Below are positions 1 to 8,140 of a stretch of 64,000 bases of DNA, in pieces. Source of the stretch: Myxococcales bacterium. GTDB taxonomy: Bacteria > Myxococcota > Myxococcia > Myxococcales > Myxococcaceae. A program made the position numbers and the translations under genes. The stretch is from assembly GCA_030681895.1 (NCBI GenBank), contig JAUXRI010000266.1, positions 1-64,000 on the forward strand. Direction: 5' to 3'. Below the pieces are notes generated by a model that saw only the letters and a program-made list of their open reading frames with translations, had not been told where the DNA came from and searched no databases. How positions within the stretch are numbered: position 1 is the stretch's first letter; every line of letters begins with the position of its first letter.

Positions 1-677
1 AGACCTTCCCGGCCGTGGCACGGCAGACGCTCGGGTACACGAAGGTGGCGGCCGCGCTGCTCGTGCTGGGCGCGATTCTCGGAGCGACGACGGTGTGGCT
101 GTCACCGGGTGGCGCCGATCTGATCCTCGATCCCATGCTGCTCGATCACATCCGACGGCGGGAGCTGTGGACCGATCAAATCCTCGAGCAGTTGCACCCG
201 GCGGAAGCGGCCATCGCCATCTTCACCAACAACCTGCGCGTGTCGTTTCTGGCGTTCGCGGCGGGCATCACCGCGGCGACGGGCACGGTGTTGATGATGG
301 TGTTCAACGGGCTGCACATCGGCGCGATCCTCGCGTGCTGCGCGCAGAACGACGTGGCCGGCACCATGTTGTCCTTCATGTCGGCGCACGGGCCGGTGGA
401 GCTGTCGATCATCGCGATGACGGGAGGCGCTGGGTTGATGATCGGCCACGCGATGATCGAGCCGGGTGAGCGGCCACGCGGCGTCGTGTTGAGAGAGCGC
501 GCGACGAAGGCCGTACAGCTGGTGCTCGGGTGCAGCCCGTTTCTGGTGGCCATCGGCATCGTCGAGGGCTTCGTCAGCCCGGGAGCGTTCTTTCCGTGGC
601 CGCTCAAGCTGCTGCTCGGCGTGGCGACGGGCTTCGCGTTCTGGCGGTACCTGCTGCGCGGCGGGCTGCCCAGGTGA
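1..677 (+). CDS. SpoIIM / DUF95 family integral membrane protein, 5' end outside window
   Basis: This is the C-terminal part of a SpoIIM-like (stage II sporulation protein M, DUF95) membrane protein. The reading frame is open to the left edge, and a GTG at 15 is only an internal possibility. Family members are usually about 320 residues, so roughly the first third is missing. Hydrophobic segments lie near residues 8-30, 70-105, 125-145, 170-190 and 195-215 (counted from the GTG). The segments with NNLRVSFLAFAAGI and HGPVELSIIAMTGGAGL match the conserved core, which in other members reads NN.rv...aF..G and HG..El.ai...ga.G. In non-endospore-formers the function is unknown; a role in envelope remodelling is only inferred from the name. 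The next gene starts inside its stop codon. Confidence 0.78.
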   Translation, partial: TFPAVARQTLGYTKVAAALLVLGAILGATTVWLSPGGADLILDPMLLDHIRRRELWTDQILEQLHPAEAAIAIFTNNLRVSFLAFAAGITAATGTVLMMVFNGLHIGAILACCAQNDVAGTMLSFMSAHGPVELSIIAMTGGAGLMIGHAMIEPGERPRGVVLRERATKAVQLVLGCSPFLVAIGIVEGFVSPGAFFPWPLKLLLGVATGFAFWRYLLRGGLPR

Positions 678-1264
678 AGTTCCATCGGCGGTCGTACGAC
701 GTGTGGGTGATGTCGACCTTCGAGACGCCTCCGTGGGAGCGGCGGTGCTGGGCGAAGCTCGTGCCGATCGTCGAGCCGCTGCTTGACGTGCCGAAGACCA
801 GCGTTCGCACCTCGCAATACGTCGGCGCCGCCGGGAAGAAGCGCCTCGCCCGGTTCGGAAAGCTCGGCTGGAATGCAGCGTCGCATGCGCGGTGGACGAG
901 CCCGGCAGCGCGCGGAGCGAGCTTCTTGTCGATGGAGCTGTGGTGTCCGGGCTGGAGCACGTGCGCACGCCGTGATCTCGCGCCAGACCTCTGCCTCTCG
1001 ATGCTGCTCCCCAGTGCCGCCGGAGCGCCCACGTCGGAGGCGCGATTGCTCCTCGCGGTTGCGGTGGACAGCCCGAACGCTCCCTCGGCGAAACAGGCAG
1101 CACAGGCGCTCGCGATCGCCCTCCAGGCGGACCAACGCATCACGAAGCGCCGGCCGTGGGGCACCTCGAGCGGCGCAGGGTTCGTCGACTCGCTTCAGGA
1201 GTTCCTGATGACGACGGCCGAGTGTCGGGGCCTCGGCTCACTGCGCGCCTGGAAGGCGTTCTGA
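674..1264 (+). CDS. hypothetical protein
   Basis: I do not recognise this 196-residue protein. The GTG at 674 overlaps the TGA of the preceding gene (GTGA), which suggests translational coupling; an ATG at 710 is the alternative start. An open frame extends further upstream to about 530, but that part lies wholly inside the SpoIIM-like gene. The product has no signal peptide or clear membrane segment. It contains several Trp and Cys residues (for example a WCPGWSTCARR stretch near the middle) and ends in a charged, aromatic tail. No catalytic motif was found. It could be an immunity or accessory protein of the kind common as paralogues in myxobacteria, but nothing in the sequence proves this. 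Confidence 0.6.
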   Translation: MKFHRRSYDVWVMSTFETPPWERRCWAKLVPIVEPLLDVPKTSVRTSQYVGAAGKKRLARFGKLGWNAASHARWTSPAARGASFLSMELWCPGWSTCARRDLAPDLCLSMLLPSAAGAPTSEARLLLAVAVDSPNAPSAKQAAQALAIALQADQRITKRRPWGTSSGAGFVDSLQEFLMTTAECRGLGSLRAWKAF

Positions 1265-1267
1265 CGG

Positions 1268-1735
1268 CTACGCCGCAGGCTTCGACTCGAGCTGTTTGAC
1301 GAGCGCGAGCGCCTGGTTGACGTGTTCGTTCACGCGAATCATCGAGTCGAAGCGGTGCCGCACCACGCCGTCACGGTCGATCACGAAGGTGACGCGGCCG
1401 GCGATGAGCCCGAACGTCTTCTTCACGCCGAACGCCTTCGCGGCGACGCCACCACGGTCGGTCAGGAGCACGAAGGGCAGCCGATGGTTCGCCTTGAAGC
1501 TGGCGTGGCTGGCCTCATCGTCTGCGGAGACACCGATCACCTCGGCGCCGGCGGCCTTGAAGTCCTCGTACGAGTCGCGAAATGAGCACGCCTCGGCGGT
1601 GCAACCCGTCGTCTCGTCCTTCGGGTAGAAGTAGAGAACGACCGTCTTCTTGCCGAGATACGCAGACAGCTTCACCTCGGCGCCCTGCTCACCACGGAAG
1701 ACGACTTCGGGGATCTTCTGACCGACGGTTGCCAT
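1268..1735 (-). CDS. peroxiredoxin, Bcp/PrxQ type (AhpC/TSA family)
   Basis: Thiol-dependent peroxidase of 155 residues that reduces hydrogen peroxide and organic hydroperoxides, acting in the cytoplasm. The start at 1735 (MATVGQ) gives the usual family length; the frame extends 34 codons further but that extension has no family character. The peroxidatic cysteine is Cys45 in TTGCTAEAC, with the resolving Cys50 five residues later, the spacing of atypical 2-Cys PrxQ/Bcp enzymes. The thioredoxin-fold strand VVLYFYPKD precedes it, and the conserved TFVIDRDGVVRH strand follows. The gene converges on the upstream hypothetical gene with a 3-base gap, and is divergent from the leucine-rich protein gene. 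Confidence 0.93.
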   Translation of the reverse strand: MATVGQKIPEVVFRGEQGAEVKLSAYLGKKTVVLYFYPKDETTGCTAEACSFRDSYEDFKAAGAEVIGVSADDEASHASFKANHRLPFVLLTDRGGVAAKAFGVKKTFGLIAGRVTFVIDRDGVVRHRFDSMIRVNEHVNQALALVKQLESKPAA

Positions 1736-1836
1736 GGGTGGGTGAGGTAGCGCGCACGCGCAGGGGCCGCAACGCGATGTGGGGCATTGGCTGGCGTTCT
1801 TCCGCAAGCCGCTCGAGTTGCGGGATGCTGCGGCCA

Positions 1837-3828
1837 ATGCTGACGCTGCTCACCTCCTCGCTGGTTGCCGCGTCGCCACTCGTGCTTGTCGATGGCGTCC
1901 GCGTCGAGGGGACGCAGGTCTCGGCTGGCAGCATGATCGTGAACGTCAGCGCCGATCTCAGGTTGTGGCTCCCGACCAATCAGGAATGGCGACTAAGCAC
2001 CGAACGGAGCGAGCCTGAGGGTTCTCTGCTCGTCTTCGACCAGCGCCGGGCCCTCGTCGGTGCCTCCCTGGTACCCGCGACTGTTGCGCCGCCGCGGTAT
2101 CTCGAGGGCCGAAATCTCAAGTCACTTCGAGGCCTGGCGGTGAATGGCTGGGGCGCCGGGCTCGAACGCCTGATGGGCACGCTGCCTCCCGCGGCGTGCC
2201 TGTCGCTCGCGGGAGTTCCATCCGGTTTGAAGCCAGGCGCGCTTCCGGCAGCCCTCCCCTGTCTCGCCGTGAGTTCCCAGGACCCGATCGATCTGGTGCG
2301 CTTCAAGAAGCTCGAGTGGCTCGACGTCGGAGCAAACGGCGCGCTCGCGGTCTTGCCCGAAAAGCTGAAGGTCTTGACGGTCAGACACCTGCGGGTCGAG
2401 GCGAGCGCTCTGGCTCGCCTCGAGGGACTGGTGTCGCTCGCAGTCCACGACACCGACTCGCTGGAACTCGAGAGTTCCTTCCGGGTGCTGGAGCGGCTCC
2501 GGGTTGAAAACGTCGCAAAGGTCAGCATCGCAAAGCTCAACGCTCCGCGCCTACGCACCCTCGACCTCCGCCGATCACACGTCAAGGCGCTCGACCTCGA
2601 GGCGCCGCTCCTCGAGGAGGCCGTCCTGCTCGACATCGATTCCCCTTCTGACGTTTCTGCGGGCTTCGCGAATGCCCATCCTGCTGTCCCGCTCATCAAG
2701 GACTGGACTGCCTTCCTTCGTCACACCTTCCGTGACGCCGACCGTTTGCGGGTTCGAGCGGGCGGCTTGGGTGGGGTGCCAGCAAGCGAACCGGTGCTGG
2801 AGCTCAACACAGCGGCAGAAGTGCAAGCGTTGCTCCGCTCCACAGAACTCGAAGCGGGTGGCCCGCTCTTTTTGTACTGCATGTGCCCGGGGGATCCGTT
2901 CCTCGAGTTCTTCAGGAACTCCGTGCGCATCGACACGATCATGCTCCACCATGGACTCAGGATCCGGTGGGACGAACACCCCGGCGACATTGAGCTCGCG
3001 ACCGATGGCCTGGTCCGATTTCTCGCCTCGCGAGGGCTGAAGAAGCCGCTGGAAGACGTGCTCGCCACCGCGCCGGCGCGGAAAGCGGAAGCGGAACTCC
3101 GACGCGCACGACGAGCGCTGATTCCGGCTCCGCTTCTTCCACTTTTCGACCAGGGAGCCGTTCCCGAACTCCTCACGGTGTTGAAGAAGCACTCGGCGGA
3201 CCGGACTGAGTTCGTGGGCCTTCTGCTCCGGCTGCGCGCGGCGAACCCGCTTCCGCGCGGTGCGCCAGACGCGGACTTCGGCTTCCGCGCGGAGGGCCCG
3301 CTCGACCGAGCGCTCGAGACCGTGACAGCCGATGATGTCATCGCCGTGGCGAAGAGCCCTCGGGCTGCGGAGACCGAGCGCGCTCTGTCGTGGCTCCTGC
3401 TCACGCCACGCCCGCCAGACTTCGCGCGAGAACCGCGCGTGCAAGCCCTGATGGTCCAGCTCTCGCGCGCCGCCCTCTCGAGCCCTTCAGCACGAGCTCG
3501 CGTCGACGCCATCGCCTCGCTCTTCGACAATCAAAGCGACGCAGCCCTCGTTGCGCTTCGTCAGCTCGTCGAGGGCGACATCCAGATCTCAAACGGCGCC
3601 GAGACAGCCGGTGAAGCGAGTGCGTTCGACTTCGTCGTTCTGCTCCGGTCGATGCTGCCGCCACATGACCGACTCGAAGAACGCGACCCGCGCATCCTCG
3701 CGGCGTGGGCGCTCGTCTTGCGGAGAGCGCCAGGAGCCCGCGCCCTCGTCGAGCGACTGCTTGATGACGTGACGGGCCCCGATGCCGACCTGCTTCGAGC
3801 GGCGCTCCGAAAGCTCAACGCGATGTAG
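1837..3828 (+). CDS. secreted leucine-rich-repeat-like hypothetical protein
   Basis: A 663-residue protein of unknown role. The ATG at 1837 was chosen because it opens a signal-peptide-like stretch (MLTLLTSSLVAASPLVLV); frames further upstream run into the divergent peroxiredoxin gene. Residues about 170-330 form irregular leucine-rich segments of roughly 20-24 residues (patterns such as LEWLDVG, LKVLTVR, LVSLAVHD, LRTLDLRR), suggesting a solenoid or LRR-like ligand-binding surface. The C-terminal half is helical and rich in Arg/Ala, resembling HEAT-like packing. It ends in TAG, one of the window's ordinary TAG stops. Probably exported to the periplasm or surface; the function is not predictable. 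A TerB-like gene follows 11 bases downstream. Confidence 0.72.
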   Translation: MLTLLTSSLVAASPLVLVDGVRVEGTQVSAGSMIVNVSADLRLWLPTNQEWRLSTERSEPEGSLLVFDQRRALVGASLVPATVAPPRYLEGRNLKSLRGLAVNGWGAGLERLMGTLPPAACLSLAGVPSGLKPGALPAALPCLAVSSQDPIDLVRFKKLEWLDVGANGALAVLPEKLKVLTVRHLRVEASALARLEGLVSLAVHDTDSLELESSFRVLERLRVENVAKVSIAKLNAPRLRTLDLRRSHVKALDLEAPLLEEAVLLDIDSPSDVSAGFANAHPAVPLIKDWTAFLRHTFRDADRLRVRAGGLGGVPASEPVLELNTAAEVQALLRSTELEAGGPLFLYCMCPGDPFLEFFRNSVRIDTIMLHHGLRIRWDEHPGDIELATDGLVRFLASRGLKKPLEDVLATAPARKAEAELRRARRALIPAPLLPLFDQGAVPELLTVLKKHSADRTEFVGLLLRLRAANPLPRGAPDADFGFRAEGPLDRALETVTADDVIAVAKSPRAAETERALSWLLLTPRPPDFAREPRVQALMVQLSRAALSSPSARARVDAIASLFDNQSDAALVALRQLVEGDIQISNGAETAGEASAFDFVVLLRSMLPPHDRLEERDPRILAAWALVLRRAPGARALVERLLDDVTGPDADLLRAALRKLNAM

Positions 3829-3839
3829 GCTCTGGCCTC

Positions 3840-4178
3840 ATGATCCCCCCTCCGTCGACCGACCCTGTCTTCAACGCCGAGGCGCTCAAGCTGCTGTTGC
3901 AGGTCGCCTGGGCCGACGATCAGCTCGACCCGAAGGAGCGTCAGTTCGTCGCGACCCTGGGCCCGGCCTGGAGCGTCCCCGACGCGGTGATGGTCGTCCT
4001 GCTCGATCACCTCGACCGTGGAAAGCCCCTGCCTCAGCCGAACTTGAAGCTGCTGCGCACGAAGCCCGACGCCGTCATCACCACCGCCGAAGCGCTGATG
4101 GCCGCCGACGGCTTCATCGACAGCGTCGAGATGGAGTTCATGGAGCAGGTGCGCGAGCTGCTCGGCCGCGGGGATTAA
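3840..4178 (+). CDS. TerB-like domain protein
   Basis: A small acidic helical protein (112 residues) resembling the TerB tellurite-resistance fold. It has the typical LLLQVAWADDQLDPKERQF helix pair near residues 18-36, with an acidic cluster where TerB proteins bind metal, and a second AEALMAADGFIDSVEMEF helix pair near 84-102, the expected internal duplication. Stand-alone TerB domains are usually stress-associated and often sit beside J-domain proteins (compare DjlA, which fuses TerB and DnaJ). Here a J-domain gene indeed converges on it: the two stop codons share the tetranucleotide TTAA at 4175-4178. Its start lies 11 bases after the leucine-rich protein gene. Confidence 0.75.
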   Translation: MIPPPSTDPVFNAEALKLLLQVAWADDQLDPKERQFVATLGPAWSVPDAVMVVLLDHLDRGKPLPQPNLKLLRTKPDAVITTAEALMAADGFIDSVEMEFMEQVRELLGRGD

Positions 4179-4657
4179 CCGACCGAGTGCGCCAGCGTGG
4201 TGCGGCGAATGGCGTGCGGCGATTGGGCGCGCCGCTCCAGCACGATCGATTCCCACGCCTCGTTGATCGACCGCATCATCGCCTCGTCGCCACCAGCGTC
4301 CGGGTGGTGTTTGCGAGCCAGCGCGCGGTACCGCTCACGAATGAGTTCGTCACTGTCGCTCTCGACGCAGCCGAGCACGCGGTACGGGTTCTTCGCGTCG
4401 AGGCTCTTGAGCCACGCCTCGAGGCGATCCTTCACGCCACCCAGCGAGGCCATCGGAGGAGGCGTCGTCGAGCGCGTACGCACCTTCGTGTCGGCGCGGA
4501 ACACCTCGGTGTACATGCTCGAGACCCAGCGCTGGCACTTCGGACACTGGAAGTAGCGAATGGTGCCGCCACCGCCGGTCGATGGGCTCATCGTCACGCC
4601 GCAGTGAGTGCACTCGACATCCACGTTCTCGAGGGTCACTGACTTCGCCGATCGCAT
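4175..4657 (-). CDS. zinc-ribbon J-domain (DnaJ-like) protein
   Basis: A 160-residue protein with an N-terminal four-cysteine zinc ribbon (Cys16, Cys19, Cys38, Cys41) and a C-terminal J domain (about residues 88-140). The J domain carries the HPD tripeptide (118-120) needed to stimulate Hsp70/DnaK ATPase. The ribbon probably binds a client or nucleic acid. The start is taken as the ATG at 4657; a TTG immediately upstream (4658-4660) would add one residue. A GGAG run lies about 13 bases upstream. It overlaps the stop of the convergent TerB-like gene by four bases. TerB and J domains occur fused in DjlA-type proteins, so the two neighbours may act together. Confidence 0.85.
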   Translation of the reverse strand: MRSAKSVTLENVDVECTHCGVTMSPSTGGGGTIRYFQCPKCQRWVSSMYTEVFRADTKVRTRSTTPPPMASLGGVKDRLEAWLKSLDAKNPYRVLGCVESDSDELIRERYRALARKHHPDAGGDEAMMRSINEAWESIVLERRAQSPHAIRRTTLAHSVG

Positions 4658-4766
4658 CAAAGGGCTCGCTCCGCTGTGCTACAGGTCTGTGACCGGTTGT
4701 ACCCCCGCGAGATCGGGGAGCAATTTTCTGGCCGTCTTCCCGGCCCCGTCATGTTGAGAACCGCTC

Positions 4767-5312
4767 ATGCGCCTCGCCTGCCTCCTGTGCCTGTTGGCCC
4801 TCCCCGTGCTCGCCCAGCCGAAGAAGGCCTCGGCCTTCGGGAACACCAAAGATGACGAGGACCCCGCGCCGCCGAAGCCCGCCGCCGCTCAGACGGCAGG
4901 CCCCGACATCGCGCTCCTGAGGGGCCTGTTGTTCGCGACGGAGCCCAACCCGCTCGAGGTGCGCGTCCAGGCCATCGAAGACCTCGGCCTGCTGGGTGAC
5001 GCCCGCGCGCTGAACCCCCTGGCGCAGATGGTGTTCGACCCCAACCCTGCCGTCTGGGGCGCCGCGCTCCGGGCCATCAGCGTGATTCGCCACCCGCGCG
5101 CAGAAGAGATCCTCTCGAACATCATTCGGCACCCCGCCCTCGGCGAAGCCCACAAGCTCAAGGCGCTCGAGTACCTGCCCTTTCAGAACACGCCGTCGGC
5201 GATTCGTTTCATCGCGTCGGTTCAGCGGACGACGACGCTCCCCAGCGGTGTTCAGAACCTCGGGCGGCGCATCATGCTCGAGGTCCCCCTGGCTCGCGGA
5301 GGCACGCAGTGA
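4767..5312 (+). CDS. exported HEAT-repeat protein
   Basis: A 181-residue protein with a clear signal peptide (MRLACLLCLLALPVLAQP), then a Pro/Ala/Asp-rich linker (about residues 20-45) and two or three HEAT-like helical pairs. The patterns VRVQAIEDLGLLGDARALNPL and VWGAALRAISVIRHPRAEEIL are typical of scaffolding repeats. It is likely a periplasmic protein-interaction module. It is translationally coupled to proC, whose GTG overlaps its TGA at 5309-5312, but a functional link with proline synthesis is not obvious. The family is not recognised beyond the repeat class. Confidence 0.75.
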   Translation: MRLACLLCLLALPVLAQPKKASAFGNTKDDEDPAPPKPAAAQTAGPDIALLRGLLFATEPNPLEVRVQAIEDLGLLGDARALNPLAQMVFDPNPAVWGAALRAISVIRHPRAEEILSNIIRHPALGEAHKLKALEYLPFQNTPSAIRFIASVQRTTTLPSGVQNLGRRIMLEVPLARGGTQ

Positions 5313-6133
5313 TCGACCAACGCATCACCTTCCTCGGCGCGGGGAACATGGCCAACGCGCTCATTCGCGGGCTGATTCGTTCGGGTGAAAAGGCCTCGAA
5401 CATCACGGCCACGGTGAAGCGCGAGGAGCGCAAGGCCGAGCTCGAGAAGACCCACGGCATCTCGGTGGGCTTCGACAACGTGGCCGCCGCCCGTGACGCA
5501 GACGTCGTCGTGTTGTCGGTGAAGCCCCAGGCGATGGACAAGGTGCTCACGCAGATCGCTCCCGTGATCGACGCGAAGAAGCTCGTCATCTCGGTCGCGG
5601 CCGGCGTCCCCATCGCCGCCATCGAGCGCCGCTTTCCCAAGGGCTCTCGCATCGTGCGCTCGATGCCGAACACACCAGCGCTGGTGGGCCTCGGCGCGAC
5701 GGCCGTCTCGGGCGGCGAACACGCCACGCCGAAGGATCTCGAGCTCGCCAGGAAGCTCTTCGACGCCGTCGGCACCACCTGGGTGCTCGACGAGTCACAG
5801 CTCGACGCCGTCACGGGGCTCTCGGGCAGCGGCCCCGCGTACATCTTCCTCATCATCGAGGCGCTCTCGGACGCCGGCGTGAAGGTCGGCCTCTCTCGGC
5901 ACGTCGCGCTCAAGATGGCGGCGCAGACCGTCTACGGCTCGGCCAAGTTGCTCCTCGAGACCGGTGAACACCCCGGCACGCTGAAGGACCAGGTCACCAG
6001 CCCGGGAGGCACTGCGATCGCCGGCCTCCACACCCTGGAAGCGGGCGGCCTGCGCACCACGCTGATGAACGCGGTCGAGTCCGCGACGCTCCGGGCCAAG
6101 CAGCTCGGCGACAGCTTTCTGGAAAAACACTGA
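5309..6133 (+). CDS. proC: pyrroline-5-carboxylate reductase
   Basis: Catalyses the last step of proline synthesis, NAD(P)H-dependent reduction of 1-pyrroline-5-carboxylate to L-proline, in the cytoplasm. The 274-residue length is typical. The N-terminal Rossmann motif FLGAGNMANALIRGL lies at residues 8-22. The family signature region near the C terminus has GSGPAY, then DQVTSPGGTAIAGL, which closes the active site in the dimer. The GTG start at 5309 overlaps the stop of the HEAT gene. Downstream are a DivIVA-like gene and a DUF167 gene, an arrangement resembling the yggS-proC-yggT-divIVA-yggU neighbourhood seen near division genes in many bacteria. Confidence 0.96.
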   Translation: MIDQRITFLGAGNMANALIRGLIRSGEKASNITATVKREERKAELEKTHGISVGFDNVAAARDADVVVLSVKPQAMDKVLTQIAPVIDAKKLVISVAAGVPIAAIERRFPKGSRIVRSMPNTPALVGLGATAVSGGEHATPKDLELARKLFDAVGTTWVLDESQLDAVTGLSGSGPAYIFLIIEALSDAGVKVGLSRHVALKMAAQTVYGSAKLLLETGEHPGTLKDQVTSPGGTAIAGLHTLEAGGLRTTLMNAVESATLRAKQLGDSFLEKH

Positions 6134-6182
6134 GGGCACGGCAGGCTGACCGCCACAGGCCCCACGCACCGAGGAACACCCC

Positions 6183-6677
6183 ATGAAGATGACCCCGCTC
6201 GACATCCGCCAGAAGCGCTTCGAAGTGAGCTTCCGCGGCTACTCGAAGAAAGAGGTCGAGGGTTTCCTCGAGCTGACCGCGAGCGAGTTCGAAGAAGTCG
6301 TCCGCGAGAACATCTCGATCAAAGAAGAGCTCAAGCGCACGCAGGCCCGCCTCGAGACCCACCTGGAGCGTGAGAAGACGCTGCAGGAGACGATGGTGAC
6401 GGCGCAGCGCATCTCGGAGGACGTGAAGGCGCAGGCCCGCAAAGAGGCCGAGCTGACCGTCGCCGACGCCGAGTTGCAGGGTGAGAAGATCGTCGCCACC
6501 GCGAACAACCGCATCGTCGAGCTCAAGGGCGACATCGCCGAGCTGCGCCGGCAGAAGGTGCAGTTCGAGGCGCAGCTGGAGCAGACCATCGAGTCGCACC
6601 GCAAGCTGCTCGACACGTTCAAGACGCAGCAGCCCGGCTCCGAAGTGGCGTACCTGGTGAAGAAGTCGGGTGAATGA
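6183..6677 (+). CDS. DivIVA-domain coiled-coil protein
   Basis: A 164-residue protein that begins with the DivIVA lipid-binding motif: [18 protein letters not shown] then KKEVEGFLE. This is followed by an almost continuous coiled coil (about residues 30-145) rich in Glu/Lys/Arg heptads. DivIVA proteins bind negatively curved membrane at poles and septa and recruit division or polar-growth factors. The gene has a purine-rich ribosome site (GAGGAA) before the ATG at 6183. The stop overlaps the start of the DUF167 gene (ATGA at 6674-6677), so the two are co-translated. Its place after proC matches Gram-positive divIVA neighbourhoods, which is notable in a Gram-negative genome. Confidence 0.85.
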   Translation: MKMTPLDIRQKRFEVSFRGYSKKEVEGFLELTASEFEEVVRENISIKEELKRTQARLETHLEREKTLQETMVTAQRISEDVKAQARKEAELTVADAELQGEKIVATANNRIVELKGDIAELRRQKVQFEAQLEQTIESHRKLLDTFKTQQPGSEVAYLVKKSGE

Positions 6678-6961
6678 GCTGGCTGAAGGCGATCGACGGA
6701 GGCGTGGAGTTGCTGGTGCTGGTGCAGCCCCGCGCGTCGAGGACGAAGGTCGTCGGCGAGCATGATGGGCGGCTGAAGATCGCGCTGTCCGCGCCTCCCG
6801 TCGACGGTGAGGCGAACGCGGCGCTGATCGAGTTCTTGAGTGACGCGCTCGACGTGAAGAAGGCGTCGGTCGCGCTGGTCGAAGGCGACACCTCACGCCG
6901 CAAACGGCTCCGCGTCGTGGGCGTGACCGCTGAGACCGCGCGCGCATCGCTGGAGCCGTGA
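6674..6961 (+). CDS. DUF167 / YggU family protein
   Basis: A 95-residue protein of the conserved YggU (DUF167) family. Diagnostic features are the early [21 protein letters not shown] strand region and [16 protein letters not shown], followed by a [20 protein letters not shown] tail. Its molecular function is unknown; structures show a small alpha/beta fold. The ATG overlaps the stop of the DivIVA-like gene, so it is co-translated with it, and proC lies just upstream. This gene order is common in bacteria and supports the annotation. Confidence 0.92.
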   Translation: MSWLKAIDGGVELLVLVQPRASRTKVVGEHDGRLKIALSAPPVDGEANAALIEFLSDALDVKKASVALVEGDTSRRKRLRVVGVTAETARASLEP

Positions 6962-7021
6962 GCCTGTTCATTCGGGCGGGGGCTGGTCGACAAGCACCGA
7001 TCGGCGTTTGATGGTGGTGCC

Positions 7022-8068
7022 GTGCTCGCGACGCTGCTGACAGCCCTGCTGGCGACGTCGCCTCCGCCCGAAGAGGGCCCGATCGATCTCCCCGCCTTCG
7101 CCACCCGCGCTCCCGTCACGACGGTGGCGTTCGACACCGCGCGGTTCCACGTCGTCGCGTCCGAACGAGCCGAACAACCCGCGCGCGCGCTGGGGCCGGA
7201 GCTCGAGACGTTGCGAGACGAGGTCTCGGCGCTGATCGGCCGCGACTGGACCGGGCGAACCGAGGTGCGCGTCGCGTTGGGCCGGGAAGAATACGAGGCG
7301 ATGGCGTTGCCGGGCTCGCGCCCTCCAGGGTGGGCCGTGGCGCTCGCGTGGCCGGGCGCGAACGTGGTGCTCGTCGACGCGCGCTCCATCGCCACGGCTG
7401 AGGGGAAGACGACGCTGCGCCACGAGCTGGTGCACATCGCGCTCGGCCAGCTGGGGAAGGACTGGCCGCGCTGGTTCCAGGAAGGCGTCGCGCAGATGGT
7501 GACGCGCGAGACGCAGTTCAAGAGCGGCCACTACTCGACCATGGCGATCGCGATCGCGAGTGACCGGCTCTTCGACTTCGACGCGCTCCGTGATGGTTTT
7601 CCCGAGCGGCCGCAGGACGTCGAGGTCGCCTACGCGCAGAGCTCGGAGTTCGTGAGCTTCCTGTTCTCTCGCTACGGGCCGGAGCAGTTCGGTGAGCTGA
7701 TCGATCTGAACGGCCAGGGCGTCATCTTCGAGCAGGCGTTCGCGCGCGCGTTCCACACGTCTCTCTCGTTGGAGGAGATCGAGTTCCGCAAGTACGTGGC
7801 GCTGCGCTACCCGTGGTGGCCGGTGCTCTTCATGAGCGGCTCGCTGGTGTGGAGCGGTTCGGCGTTCTTGATGGTGCTCGCGTTCGTCAGGCGTCGCCGG
7901 GCCGTGGCTGCGCATCGCGAGAACCAGAAGCGCCTCGAGCAGCTGGAGGAGACGGCGGTGGTGCTGCTGGGGACGCTGCCCAACGCCGTCAATGAAGATG
8001 GCGGGCCGATCGTCGATCCGATCCCCGAGTTGCCGTGGAGAATCACCTCGGTGAGAACGGGGTCGTGA
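7022..8068 (+). CDS. membrane-anchored peptidase MA-like metalloprotease
   Basis: A 348-residue gluzincin-like zinc metallopeptidase of the 'peptidase MA' type. The GTG start at 7022 opens a short signal sequence. The zinc motif HELVH is at residues 134-138, and the third ligand is probably Glu154 in WFQEG, the usual spacing in this family. A single transmembrane segment (about 265-285, FMSGSLVWSGSAFLMVLAFV) is followed by a basic, coiled-coil cytoplasmic tail. The catalytic domain would therefore face the periplasm. The substrate is unknown. The gene follows DUF167 by 60 bases and converges on the methyltransferase gene; a strong inverted repeat sits at its stop. Confidence 0.8.
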   Translation: MLATLLTALLATSPPPEEGPIDLPAFATRAPVTTVAFDTARFHVVASERAEQPARALGPELETLRDEVSALIGRDWTGRTEVRVALGREEYEAMALPGSRPPGWAVALAWPGANVVLVDARSIATAEGKTTLRHELVHIALGQLGKDWPRWFQEGVAQMVTRETQFKSGHYSTMAIAIASDRLFDFDALRDGFPERPQDVEVAYAQSSEFVSFLFSRYGPEQFGELIDLNGQGVIFEQAFARAFHTSLSLEEIEFRKYVALRYPWWPVLFMSGSLVWSGSAFLMVLAFVRRRRAVAAHRENQKRLEQLEETAVVLLGTLPNAVNEDGGPIVDPIPELPWRITSVRTGS

Positions 8069-8085
8069 CCGTCTCCACGACGGTC
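8067..8085. terminator. inverted repeat at 3' end, possible bidirectional terminator
   Basis: Perfect 7-base arms GACCGTC and GACGGTC enclose a 5-base loop (TCCAC), starting within the stop codon of the metallopeptidase gene and lying between two convergent genes. There is no T-run after it on either strand, so it would not be a classic intrinsic terminator. Its place between converging genes supports a role in 3'-end formation or mRNA protection. Confidence 0.35.
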
Positions 8086-8140
8086 GCGCCGCGGCGACGG
8101 AGCTCCTCACGGAGCCGGCGGTCGACCTGCTCCGGGGCGT

